Part shown: in pieces, positions 33,653 to 41,692 of the stretch
How the letters are laid out: every line of letters starts with the position of its first letter
Numbering within the stretch: position 1 is the stretch's first letter
DNA from: G963675935 sp963803125
Lineage (GTDB): Bacteria > Planctomycetota > Planctomycetia > Pirellulales > Thermoguttaceae
Direction of reading: 5' to 3'
Length of the DNA stretch: 64,000 nt
Assembly (NCBI GenBank): GCA_963803125.1
Contig: CAWDLR010000003.1
Coordinates: 3,162,001-3,226,000 of the forward strand
The notes under the pieces: generated by a model
Database searches by the model: none
Told to the model about the DNA's origin: nothing
What the model saw: only the letters and a program-made list of their open reading frames with translations
Program-made: the position numbers and the translations under genes

Positions 33653-33789
33653 GCATTGCGAAACCGCAAGCGGTTCCGCTGGGCGGTAAACCGCCCAGCC
33701 CTCGTCACCATCGGATCCTCCAACCCCCAATCGCTAATCCCTAACCCCTAACCCCTAGCCCCTAACCCCTAACCCCTAGCCCCTCATCC
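33653..33789. repeat. Hairpin repeat and CCCCTAAC tandem repeat between flhF and flhG
   Basis: A reversed copy of the GCAAGCGGTT and CTGGGCGGT/ACCGCCCAG repeat (33653-33708) is followed by six or seven CCCCTAA(C/G) units (33741-33786) ending just before the flhG ATG. The whole gap from 33570 also contains GAGATTTGAGATTT words. No gene is seen. Confidence 0.85.
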
Positions 33790-34611
33790 ATGCTCGACCA
33801 AGCCCACGATCTCCGGCAACTGGCGACGCAGCGCAACGGTACGGCATCGGCCCGCTGCGGTCGGCCGCCACTGGTTGCCGTGGCCGGGGGCAAAGGGGGC
33901 GTCGGTACGACCACTGTCGCCATCGGCCTGGCGGCTGCCCTGGCCAAGGCCGGCAGACGCACGCTGTTGGTCGACGCCGATCCACGCGGCGGCGATCTTG
34001 CGATGGCCTGCGGCATTGAGGAACGATTCACCCTTGCCGACGTGCTGACCGGACGGCGGAGTTGCAGTGAAGCGGCCTGCCCAGGACCGGCGGGCGTCGC
34101 TGTGGTTGCGGGCGGGGGTGGCTGGCACGACGGCCGAAATCCCGCCGCGGCGGCCAACGGCTTGCTCGATCAATTCGCTCGTGAAGACATCCGCGCCGAG
34201 TTGGTCGTGATCGACGTCGGCAGCCGGATCGCCGCTGCCGCCTTGCACCTCTGCCAAGCAGCCAATGCCGTGTTGATGGTCACCAGCGGCGAGGCGGCAT
34301 CGGTGGTCGGCGCCTTCGCCGGCATCAGGGCGCTGGCGGCATCGAGCAATGGCGCTCGGCCGCCGCTGTTGTACCTGCTAGTCAACATGGTCCCCAGCCC
34401 TCGGGCAGCGGAAACCGTCTACCGGCGACTCGCGCGGACTTGCCAGCGAATGTTGGGAGTCGGACTGCAATCGGCCGGGCACCGGGGAATCGCACCGCCA
34501 GCGAACAGCAATCCCGCGAAATCGGGCGGCGATGCAATTGGATTAAACCTTCAAGCCGGTTGGACCGATACAATACGAAGCGTGTCAGTAGTCAACGGAT
34601 TGGCAAATTAG
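33790..34611 (+). CDS. flhG: FlhG/MinD-like ATPase
   Basis: A deviant-Walker ATPase that counteracts FlhF and limits flagellar number. The P-loop is VAVAGGKGGVGTTTVAIGLA near residue 30: the signature Lys is present but the usual second Lys is Thr, as in CpaE/TadZ-like members. DADPRGGDLAMACG is the switch I region. VVIDVGSRIAAAAL is the switch II region, with Val-Gly-Ser in place of the common Thr-Gly/Ala-Gly. The C-terminus lacks the clear amphipathic membrane helix of MinD. The position between flhF and fliA supports the name. Confidence 0.85.
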   Translation: MLDQAHDLRQLATQRNGTASARCGRPPLVAVAGGKGGVGTTTVAIGLAAALAKAGRRTLLVDADPRGGDLAMACGIEERFTLADVLTGRRSCSEAACPGPAGVAVVAGGGGWHDGRNPAAAANGLLDQFAREDIRAELVVIDVGSRIAAAALHLCQAANAVLMVTSGEAASVVGAFAGIRALAASSNGARPPLLYLLVNMVPSPRAAETVYRRLARTCQRMLGVGLQSAGHRGIAPPANSNPAKSGGDAIGLNLQAGWTDTIRSVSVVNGLAN

Positions 34612-34625
34612 AAAAGGCACGTCGA

Positions 34626-34700
34626 GTTTAGCGGCAGTCCGTCGGGGAAAGCCGCTAAACCCAGAAGAGATGGATTTCGTCCGTCCATTCGCGACGGACC
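34626..34700 (+). promoter_or_regulatory. Two hairpins upstream of fliA
   Basis: The first stem pairs GTTTAGCGGC (34626-34635) with GCCGCTAAAC (34651-34660), 10 bp perfect with a 15-nt loop. A second pairs GTCCGT near 34680 with ACGGAC near 34695. They fill the gap between flhG and the fliA ribosome-binding site (GGAGG near 34705). They could be mRNA elements controlling sigma factor translation. No terminator T run. Confidence 0.5.
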
Positions 34701-34715
34701 GTCACGGAGGACACT

Positions 34716-35501
34716 ATGACGTGTGCCACCACTGCTCCTGAAGACGTCGAGCAACTGTGGATCGAGTACAAGAAAGATATGTCGAACCAGGAGCTGCGCA
34801 ATCGGCTCGTGGAGATGTATCTCCCCCTGGTGAAATATAACGGCGAGAGGATTTGGGCAAGATTGCCGGAAGGGGTAGAACTGGACGATCTGATTTCGGC
34901 GGGCGTGTTCGGACTGATGGATGCGATCGATCTGTTCGATCTGTCGCGGGGAGTGAAGTTCGAAACGTACTGCGTGCCGCGGATTCGCGGGGCGATGCTC
35001 GACGAGCTGCGCACGATGGATTGGGTGCCGCGGCTTGTCCGCTCCAAGGCGAGCAAGCTGAACGAGGCGGTCAAGGGCCTGGAAGCCCGCCTGGGACGTC
35101 AACCCAACGAGAACGAGCTCGCCCAGGAAATGCACATCTCCGTGGGCGAATTGGAGAAGATGATCCTCGACGCCAATGCCGTCAACCTGATCAGCCTCAA
35201 CAAGAAATGGTATGAGACCGACAGTTACAAGGACGTGCGCGAGATCGACATCCTCGAAGACAAGAAGGGTGAGGACCCCACGCGGCGGATTCAGAAGAAC
35301 GATCTGATGCGGCTGGTCACCAAGGGGCTCAATCGCAACGAGCGGCTGATCATCATCCTCTACTACTATGAGGAGTTCACCATGAAGGAGATCGGCGCGA
35401 CGTTGAATCTCTCGGAGAGCCGCGTAAGCCAGATGCACAGTTCGATCGTGCAGCGTCTACAGAGCCAGCTTTCCAGGCGCAGGCCCGAGTTTGGAACTTA
35501 G
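34716..35501 (+). CDS. fliA: Flagellar sigma factor (sigma-28, FliA/WhiG type)
   Basis: Directs RNA polymerase to late flagellar promoters. Region 2 is RNRLVEMYLPLVKYNGERIW, then LDDLISAGVFGLMDAIDLFD and FETYCVPRIRGAMLDELR, matching sigma-28. Region 3 is HISVGELEKMILDAN. Region 4 ends with LIILYYYEEFTMKEIGATLN and SESRVSQMHSSIVQRL, the helix-turn-helix for the -35 box. At 261 residues it is full length, with GGAGG at good spacing before the ATG. Confidence 0.94.
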   Translation: MTCATTAPEDVEQLWIEYKKDMSNQELRNRLVEMYLPLVKYNGERIWARLPEGVELDDLISAGVFGLMDAIDLFDLSRGVKFETYCVPRIRGAMLDELRTMDWVPRLVRSKASKLNEAVKGLEARLGRQPNENELAQEMHISVGELEKMILDANAVNLISLNKKWYETDSYKDVREIDILEDKKGEDPTRRIQKNDLMRLVTKGLNRNERLIIILYYYEEFTMKEIGATLNLSESRVSQMHSSIVQRLQSQLSRRRPEFGT

Positions 35502-35523
35502 GCCCGGGCGGCGTCAGCATCGC

Positions 35524-35550
35524 TGGGGTGGCAGTTGCACTGCCACCCCA
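35524..35550. terminator. Palindrome between convergent fliA and TPR gene
   Basis: A perfect 11-bp stem (TGGGGTGGCAG with CTGCCACCCCA) around TTGCA lies 22 bp after fliA and before the end of the minus-strand TPR gene. It has no T run but can form on both strands. It belongs to the short GC-rich palindromes found at gene ends in this window. Confidence 0.5.
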
Positions 35551-35591
35551 ACCTGGCATGCTTTCCAGACAGACTCTTACACCGGGCGGCG

Positions 35592-36572
35592 TCAGCGTTC
35601 CTCATCCAAGAACGCCTCGATGTGGCCGACGTTGTTGCCGGCGGCTCGCTCGGCGCGAGCGAAGACCTTGGCCGCTCTTTCGCTCTGGCCGTCGAAGTGC
35701 ATCAGCACGCCGAGCAGAAAGAGGCGATTGGCGTTGGCCGGTTTCTCTTTCGCCGCGGCGGCCGCCGCATCGAGGCAAGCGTCTTTCGCCGCGTCGTTGT
35801 TGGCGAAGAGCCGGTCAAGGCTGAAATTCGACTTCGGCCAGGCGGGATCGAGCTTCAATCCGCGCTTGATCTTGTCGGCCGCCGAATCGCAGTGGCCGAG
35901 AGCCGCCAAGGCGAGCCCCTGACGAAACCAAGCCGTGGCAAGTTGCGGGGCATTGTGGGCGGCCTGGCGGTAGCAGTCATTCGCCTCGGCGTACTTCTGC
36001 TTGGCGAACAGGGTGTCGCCGTAGTCAATGTGCTTCGCGGCCAACTCATCTTGACGTGCGTGATTGACCCGCTCGGCTCTGGCCTTCCGCTCCAACGGGC
36101 CGGCGCGTCGCGGCTCGTCCGCCGCGGCGCCGCCGTCGGGCCACGGCTGCACGGCCCTGTCCACGCCCTCATACCGCGACGTGTCTTGCACGGCGGGCCC
36201 CAGCCCATACGCATCCAGCGACGGCCAATAGCCGTAATAGCTGTACGGATAATAGAAGCCGTAGTAGGGGTCGAAGTAAAACAGGTACTCGCGCGGCTCA
36301 GCAGAGGAGTTGGGGCCGTGGTTGCGGTCGCGATGCGAGGCCGCGTCACGCGGCTCTCCCGTCCGGCTTGGATCCCGCGCCGCTGCGGCAGGTGACCATT
36401 GCCGCGGCGGCGCGGCGGGCCGGGGGTGATCCGCGGCGGTGTTGGCCGGAGGGAAGAACGGACGATTCGGCGGAGGCGGGTTGTCTCGCCCGGGCTTGGT
36501 GGCGGCCAACGCCCAGCCGCCGCAGAGAACCGTTCCCAAAACTGCCGCCGCCACTGCCTGAGAAGATCGCAT
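35592..36572 (-). CDS. Secreted TPR-repeat protein
   Basis: 326 residues with GGAGG before the ATG and a signal peptide (AVAAAVLGTVLCGGWALA). A Pro/Arg/Asn-rich segment (residues 25-95) is followed by a Tyr-rich stretch (YFDPYYGFYYPYSYYGYWPS) and by TPR-like helices from about residue 185 (AEANDCYRQAAHNAPQLATA, LGHCDSAADKIKRGLKLDP). The TPR part probably binds a protein partner outside the cytoplasmic membrane. The Tyr-rich block resembles those in planctomycete envelope proteins. No enzyme motif. Confidence 0.75.
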   Translation of the reverse strand: MRSSQAVAAAVLGTVLCGGWALAATKPGRDNPPPPNRPFFPPANTAADHPRPAAPPRQWSPAAAARDPSRTGEPRDAASHRDRNHGPNSSAEPREYLFYFDPYYGFYYPYSYYGYWPSLDAYGLGPAVQDTSRYEGVDRAVQPWPDGGAAADEPRRAGPLERKARAERVNHARQDELAAKHIDYGDTLFAKQKYAEANDCYRQAAHNAPQLATAWFRQGLALAALGHCDSAADKIKRGLKLDPAWPKSNFSLDRLFANNDAAKDACLDAAAAAAKEKPANANRLFLLGVLMHFDGQSERAAKVFARAERAAGNNVGHIEAFLDEER

Positions 36573-36803
36573 GGCTTACCTCCGTCGCTCGTCGACCCTT
36601 CCAATATCCTCCTTGCCGCCGGTCGCTGCAAGATGCATCTTGTGTGCCGGAGGTGGCGAAAAGGCCACAGAGACCTTGGCGGCAGGGGCTCGACGCAAGT
36701 CTGTGCCGACGTGGGACCAAGTTGCCGGCCCCCGTCTGTTGTCACTCTGACGACATCGCGCCGTCGATTTGGCCAACTCGCCCGCGCTCCCCGTGGCAGC
36801 GCC

Positions 36804-38222
36804 TTATCCGCGGCGGGGGCGGTAGATGTCGGTGGCCAAGCCGAGATTCACGTCGGCCGCGGCGCCAAGGGTCTCGCTGAGTGTGGGATGGGGGTGGATC
36901 GCGGCAGCAACGTTGCCAACCGTGCAGCCCATCTCGATCGCCAAGACCGCCTCGCTGATCAGGTCGCCGGCGCCGTAGCCGACGATGCCGCAGCCGAGCA
37001 CGACCTTGGTCTGCGGATCGACGATCCACTTGGTCAGCCCTTCGGTGCGGCCGATGGCCTGGGCGCGGCCGCTGGCCATCCAGGGGAATTGCGCCACCTC
37101 GACCGCGCGGTTTTGACGCTTCGCCTCGGTCTCGCTCAGACCGGCCCAGGCGATTTCGGGATCGGTGAAGACGACGGCGGGAATCGCCTTCGGCTCGAAA
37201 GTGACCGACTTGCCGAGGATCACCTCGACGGCGGTCTTGCCCTCGTGCGCGGCTTTGTGGGCCAACATCGGCTCGCCGGCCGCGTCGCCGATGGCCAGAA
37301 TCCGCGGATTGCCCGTCCGCCGCTGGCGATCAACCGAGATGAACCCGCGGGGATCAATCTGCACGCCGATCTTCTCCAGCCCCAGGCCGGCGGTGTTGGG
37401 GCGACGGCCGACGCACAACAACACGCGGCTGAACCGCCGCACCGGCTCGGGCACGTCGCCCTCGAAGGTCGCCTCGATCGAATCCTGCCGGTCGACCAGC
37501 GAGGCGACTTTGGCGTTCAAGTAGATCGCCTCGAAAATGCCTTGCAGCCGCTTGTGCAGCGGGCGGACCAGGTCGCGGTCGGCCCCCGGCAACAGGCCGT
37601 CGGTCATCTCGACCAGCGACACGCGGCTGCCCAGCGCGGCATACACGGTGCCCATCTCCAGTCCGATGTAACCGCCGCCGACCACCAACAGCGACTCGGG
37701 CACGTCGGGCAACTCCAACGCCCCGCTGGAGTCCATCACGCGGTGCGTGGGCAGATCGAGCGATGGGATTCGCATCGAGCTCGAACCGGTGGCAACGATG
37801 CAATTATCGAAGACGATGCGGTCGTCCGCCAACGTCCCGCCATCGACCGCGGCCAGCCGTAGCGTGCGCGAGTCCTCGAAGACCGCACGTGCGCGAACCA
37901 CGCTGACATTTCGCTTGGCGGCCAGTTGTTTCAGCCCGCCAGTGAGGGTGGCGATCACCTTCTCCTTGCGAGCCCGCATCGCGGCCAGATCGACGCTCGG
38001 CTCGGAAAAAGCGACGCCCCACTCGGCGAGTTGTTTGGCTTCGGCCTTGGCCTTTGCCACGTGCAGCAGCGCCTTCGAGGGAATGCACCCGCGCAGCAGG
38101 CAGACGCCGCCCAGCCTTGATTCATAATCGACCAGCGTCACCTGTAAACCAAGATCGGCAGCAAAGAAGGCCGCCGCATATCCGCCGGGACCGGCGCCGA
38201 GAACGCAGAGTTGAGTGTTCAT
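36804..38222 (-). CDS. lpdA: Dihydrolipoyl dehydrogenase (E3)
   Basis: Re-oxidises the lipoyl arm of 2-oxoacid dehydrogenase complexes, passing electrons to NAD+. The FAD loop is GAGPGGYAAAFFA (residues 9-21), the redox disulfide GGVCLLRGCIPSK (Cys41 and Cys46), the NAD loop VVGGGYIGLEMG near 180 and the catalytic His-Glu pair HPHPTLSE near the C-terminus. At 472 residues it has normal length. It begins 7 bp after the end of the E2 gene, so both are translated from one message, after guaA. Confidence 0.94.
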   Translation of the reverse strand: MNTQLCVLGAGPGGYAAAFFAADLGLQVTLVDYESRLGGVCLLRGCIPSKALLHVAKAKAEAKQLAEWGVAFSEPSVDLAAMRARKEKVIATLTGGLKQLAAKRNVSVVRARAVFEDSRTLRLAAVDGGTLADDRIVFDNCIVATGSSSMRIPSLDLPTHRVMDSSGALELPDVPESLLVVGGGYIGLEMGTVYAALGSRVSLVEMTDGLLPGADRDLVRPLHKRLQGIFEAIYLNAKVASLVDRQDSIEATFEGDVPEPVRRFSRVLLCVGRRPNTAGLGLEKIGVQIDPRGFISVDRQRRTGNPRILAIGDAAGEPMLAHKAAHEGKTAVEVILGKSVTFEPKAIPAVVFTDPEIAWAGLSETEAKRQNRAVEVAQFPWMASGRAQAIGRTEGLTKWIVDPQTKVVLGCGIVGYGAGDLISEAVLAIEMGCTVGNVAAAIHPHPTLSETLGAAADVNLGLATDIYRPRRG

Positions 38223-38229
38223 GGATCCC

Positions 38230-39330
38230 TCACTTCATCAGCAGCAGTTTACCAGGCGACTGAAGATAGTCAATCACGTCATTGAGGAAGCGGGCGGCGG
38301 CCGCGGCATCGACCACGCGGCGATCGAAGGAAAGACTCAGTGGCAGTTTCAAGCGGCCCTCGATCTTGCCTTCGTGGATGCCCAACAGCCAGCGCGACCG
38401 GCCCAAGAGCAAGGCGGCCACCTCGGGATGGTTGATAATCGGCGTGCTGTAAACGCCGCCGACCGCGCCCAGGTTGCCGATGGTGAACGTGCCGCCGCGA
38501 AGTTCATCGGCGGTGAACTCCGCCGCGCGAGCCCGGGCGGCCAACAGCGTCAACTCTCGGGCGATCTCCAAAATGCCCAGTCGGTCGGCATTGCGGATAA
38601 CCGGCGTGACCAGTCCCCGCGGCGTGTCGATCGCCACGCCGAGATTAACGTATTGCTTGTAGACGACTTCCTGCTTCTCCTCGTCGAGGCTCGCGTTAAG
38701 CAGCGGATGCTGCCGCAGTGCCAGCGCGACCGCCTTCAGGGCGAACGACATCGCCGTGAGTTTCACCGTCGGGCCAAGATACGCCGCCGGGATCGTCTTG
38801 CGGAGCCGCTCCAATTCGGTCACGTCGGCGTCGTCGAAGATCGTGACGTGGGGAATCGTGCCGGCCCACTTCGTCATCTGTGCGGCGACAGTGCGGCGGA
38901 TTTGCGACAGCGGCTCGCGGCGGACGTGGCCGAAGGCATCCTCGCCCAATACGCCAGGCGGCACGGCCGGCTCGCGCGAGCCGCGCAGGGCGGCAATACC
39001 GGCACTCGGCGCGTTTTGCGCGGGATCGGTCTTGGCTGTGCTCGCCTTCACCCGCGGCAGGCAATCCGCCGCTCCCGACCCCGCGGCGACCGATTCCGCT
39101 TCCAACCTGAGCAGCAACTGCCCGACCTTCACCGCCTCGCCTTTCGCGACCAGCACTTTGGTGATTCTGCCCGCGTAGGGGCAGGGGATTTCCACGACCG
39201 CCTTCTCGGTTTCGACCTCCATCACGCAGTCGTTGGCCGCAACAACGTCCCCCTCGCGGACCAACACGCTAACGACGTCGCCGCCCGCAACATCCTCCCC
39301 CAACGCCGGCAGTGCAACGTCAACATTCAT
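38230..39330 (-). CDS. 2-oxoacid dehydrogenase acyltransferase (E2) with altered catalytic motif
   Basis: The N-terminal lipoyl domain carries METEK-type text VMEVETEKAVVEIPCPYAG (lipoyl Lys43). A short linker (residues 80-115) has no recognisable E3-binding domain. The catalytic domain begins near 130 (REPLSQIRRTVAAQMTKWAG) and includes NLGVAIDTPRGLVTPVIRN and TFTIGNLGAVGG. The normal DHRxxDG motif reads FDRRVVDAAAA, so the catalytic His is Arg and the Gly is Ala. At 366 residues it is short. The paired E3 gene argues for a role in a pyruvate or branched-chain complex, but acyl-transfer activity is doubtful. No E1 gene is in the window. Confidence 0.85.
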   Translation of the reverse strand: MNVDVALPALGEDVAGGDVVSVLVREGDVVAANDCVMEVETEKAVVEIPCPYAGRITKVLVAKGEAVKVGQLLLRLEAESVAAGSGAADCLPRVKASTAKTDPAQNAPSAGIAALRGSREPAVPPGVLGEDAFGHVRREPLSQIRRTVAAQMTKWAGTIPHVTIFDDADVTELERLRKTIPAAYLGPTVKLTAMSFALKAVALALRQHPLLNASLDEEKQEVVYKQYVNLGVAIDTPRGLVTPVIRNADRLGILEIARELTLLAARARAAEFTADELRGGTFTIGNLGAVGGVYSTPIINHPEVAALLLGRSRWLLGIHEGKIEGRLKLPLSLSFDRRVVDAAAAARFLNDVIDYLQSPGKLLLMK

Positions 39331-39364
39331 GCTTCATCCCTCATCCTTCATCCCTCATCACTCA
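39331..39364. repeat. GATGAGGGATGAAG repeats between guaA and the E2 gene
   Basis: On the coding strand the 34-bp gap is built from GATGAG and GGATGAAG words and ends at the E2 ATG. The GGATGA words resemble ribosome-binding sites, so the gap may offer several weak ones. Confidence 0.7.
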
Positions 39365-40915
39365 TCATTCCCATTCGATCGTCGCCGGCGGCTTGCTGCT
39401 GATGTCGTAGACCACGCGATTGACCCCTTTGACTTCGTTGATGATGCGGGTCGAGATGCGGGCCAGCAGTTCGTAGGGCAAGTGGCTCCAATCGGCGGTC
39501 ATGAAATCCTCGGTGTCGATCGAGCGGACCGCCACCACGTCGGCGTACGTGCGGGCGTCGCCCATCACGCCGACACTCCTCACCGGCAGCAGCACGGCGA
39601 ACGCCTGGGCGGTCTGGCGATACAGCCCGGCCCCCTTGATTTCGCCCACCACGATCGCGTCCGCCTCGCGCAGCACGTCGAGCCGCTCTTTCGTCACTTC
39701 GCCGACGCAGCGCACCGCCAGGCCCGGACCGGGAAACGGATGCCGCCAGACAATGTCCTCGGGCAGCCCGAGTTGCAAACCCAACGCGCGAACCTCGTCC
39801 TTGAACAGGTCGCGGAGCGGCTCGATCAACTCGAAGGCCAGATCCTCCGGCAATCCGCCGACATTGTGGTGCAGCTTGATCGTGGCGGCGGGTCCGTCGG
39901 GCGAGCCACCGCTCTCGATCACGTCGGGATAGAGCGTTCCCTGCGCGAGGAAGCGGGCCCCTGCGATCTTTGCCGCCTCGTCGGCAAAGCACTCGATGAA
40001 GGCGTGGCCGATCAACCGCCGCTTCTGCTGCGGCTCGACCGTTCCCGCCAGCGCGGCCAGGAACTTTTCTTCCGCCTTGACCACGTGCAGATCGGTCTTG
40101 AAGTGGTTGGTGAACTCGCGGATCACCCGCTCCTCTTCGTCCTTGCGGAGCAGGCCGTTGTCGACCAGGATGCACGAGAGTTGCGGGCCGATCGCCTCGG
40201 CGAGCAAGGCGGCGACCACCGACGAATCGACCCCGCCCGACAGCCCGCAGATCACCCGGTCGCGGCCGACGCGGCGGCGGACGGCCTCGACCGTCTCGCG
40301 GGCGAAATCGCCCAGCCGCCAGGTGCCGCTACAGCCGCAGGCGACCTTAAGGAAGTTGCCCAGGATCGCCGCCCCCTGCGGCGTGTGCGTCACCTCGGGA
40401 TGAAACTGCAACCCGTAAAGCGGCAGCCGCCGGTGCTTCACCGCCGCCACCGGGCAGGTGTCGGTGGCCGCCAGCGACACGAAATCGGACGACGCCTGCG
40501 AGACCTGATCGCCGTGGCTCATCCACACGTCGATCTCGCTCGGCACGCCGGCGAACAGATCGTCGGCCTGCGTGATGCGGCATCGCGCCCGGCCGTACTC
40601 GCGCGTCGCCGTCCCCTCGACCGTGCCGCCCAGCGCCTGGCAGGCCAGGTGCAGCCCGTAGCAGATGCCCAGCACCGGCAGGCCGAGACGGAAGATGTCC
40701 GTGTCGCACTTCGGCGCCCCCGGCTCGTAGACGCTCGCCGGGCCGCCGGAGAGAATCAGCCCCTTGGGGGCCAACTGGCGAATCCGCTCGGCCGCGATGT
40801 CGTGTCGCACGATTTCGCAGTAGACGTTCTGCTGCCGCACCCGCCGCGCGATCAGTTGGGCATACTGCGACCCGAAATCGAGCACCAGTACCTTTTCGTC
40901 CGCAATCCGCTTCAT
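39365..40915 (-). CDS. guaA: GMP synthase (glutamine-hydrolysing)
   Basis: Converts XMP to GMP with glutamine as ammonia source. Glutamine amidotransferase domain: VLDFGSQYAQLIARRVR, nucleophile GICYGLH (Cys near residue 82), and His/Glu in QFHPEVTHT. The ATP pyrophosphatase loop is GLSGGVDSSVVAALL near 225. The C-terminal dimerisation domain has HPFPGPGLAVRC and ends in the typical PPATIEWE. At 516 residues it is normal. First gene of the minus-strand run with E2 and lpdA. Confidence 0.96.
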   Translation of the reverse strand: MKRIADEKVLVLDFGSQYAQLIARRVRQQNVYCEIVRHDIAAERIRQLAPKGLILSGGPASVYEPGAPKCDTDIFRLGLPVLGICYGLHLACQALGGTVEGTATREYGRARCRITQADDLFAGVPSEIDVWMSHGDQVSQASSDFVSLAATDTCPVAAVKHRRLPLYGLQFHPEVTHTPQGAAILGNFLKVACGCSGTWRLGDFARETVEAVRRRVGRDRVICGLSGGVDSSVVAALLAEAIGPQLSCILVDNGLLRKDEEERVIREFTNHFKTDLHVVKAEEKFLAALAGTVEPQQKRRLIGHAFIECFADEAAKIAGARFLAQGTLYPDVIESGGSPDGPAATIKLHHNVGGLPEDLAFELIEPLRDLFKDEVRALGLQLGLPEDIVWRHPFPGPGLAVRCVGEVTKERLDVLREADAIVVGEIKGAGLYRQTAQAFAVLLPVRSVGVMGDARTYADVVAVRSIDTEDFMTADWSHLPYELLARISTRIINEVKGVNRVVYDISSKPPATIEWE

Positions 40916-40984
40916 CAGCAGCCTCGGGGGGAAACCCCGGATTATAAAGCATCCCAGCCGGGACGACCAGAGGGCGGGAACAGG

Positions 40985-41128
40985 GGATGCAGTAATCGTT
41001 GGCGGCAGAAATGGGCAACTTCCTTTTCGATCGGCCGTTTAGCCGCGCCCCGAAGGGAAGCGCCGATGCGGACCAACGCCCTCCGCTGCCACGAGGAACC
41101 GCATGCCCCAAAATCCGTTACCGCGCCG
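40985..41128. repeat. Dispersed repeat family A, copy 3
   Basis: The best full-length relative of 11345-11481, including the upstream GGCAGAA..GGGCAACTTCC segment and the downstream AAAATCCGTTACCGCG end. It fills most of the gap upstream of guaA. Confidence 0.88.
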
Positions 41129-41148
41129 CAGACAAGGTTGGCAGCGGG

Positions 41149-41310
41149 TCAGTCTGGAATCTCGGGTTGTTCTACAATGCGATACATTGTCGGCAGCGAC
41201 ATGATGACGAACGGTATCCCGACAATCGTAAGGCAGAAGAAGATAGCCCCCAACATGTAGAGACACATAGCGAGTGAGCCGTAGGCGAAGTCGATTCGAT
41301 AGGTTTTCAC
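41149..41310 (-). CDS. Possible small membrane protein
   Basis: A GTG at 41310 opens a 53-residue frame with one or two hydrophobic spans (SLAMCLYMLGAIFFCLTIVG, IPFVIMSLPTMY) and a charged end (RIVEQPEIPD). The frame stays open upstream to about 41400, so the start is uncertain. No family recognised. The hydrophobic pattern is unusual for random GC-rich DNA, which is the only support. Confidence 0.3.
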   Translation of the reverse strand: MKTYRIDFAYGSLAMCLYMLGAIFFCLTIVGIPFVIMSLPTMYRIVEQPEIPD

Positions 41311-41362
41311 GCTCAAGTCTCCAAGGCGGATGCGTAGTGGTCCACGGAATGTCGGCCTGCGT

Positions 41363-41608
41363 TTACCGATGCGATAGGGGCCGTTTGCGCGAGGCCGGCG
41401 TTAGCGACTGTTGCCGCTTCTTCATGATCGCCACCAGACCGCGGAGCGACTCGTTGACAGAGTCGTGGTCGGGAAAGTACTCCGCTACGTCCGGGTCAAT
41501 GGCTACGACGTTCGTGCCCTTCTCGTACCTCTTCACGTACTTGCCCCGCACACCCTTGCTGAAATCGTACTCTCCGAGCATTTTGGGGTCGTTAGGCGTC
41601 TTCTTCAT
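41363..41608 (-). CDS. CopG/BrnA-like antitoxin family protein, no toxin seen
   Basis: The protein has 81 residues from the ATG at 41608. The sequence MKKTPNDPKMLGEYDFSKGV, then KGTNVVAIDPDVAEYFPDHD and SVNESLRGLVAIMKK follows a ribbon-helix-helix antitoxin family common in cyanobacteria and planctomycetes. The strand NVVAIDPD and the two helices would bind DNA. Normally a small toxin gene lies directly upstream, but here that position is the start of surE on the other strand. The last 15 residues (QQSLTPASRKRPLSHR) look like run-on. Confidence 0.65.
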   Translation of the reverse strand: MKKTPNDPKMLGEYDFSKGVRGKYVKRYEKGTNVVAIDPDVAEYFPDHDSVNESLRGLVAIMKKRQQSLTPASRKRPLSHR

Positions 41609-41692
41609 GACATCCACGTTAGAGCGTTCCGCGGTGATCGTCAAGCCAACCGCACCATTGCCGCTTCCCGCCGCCGGGGGTATGATGAACCG

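Noticed and set aside
33741..33786. Telomere-like CCCCTAA repeats suggesting a linear end
   Set aside because: They are short, internal, between two co-oriented genes, and similar CCCCTGAC runs occur before flhF. They are simple-sequence repeats.
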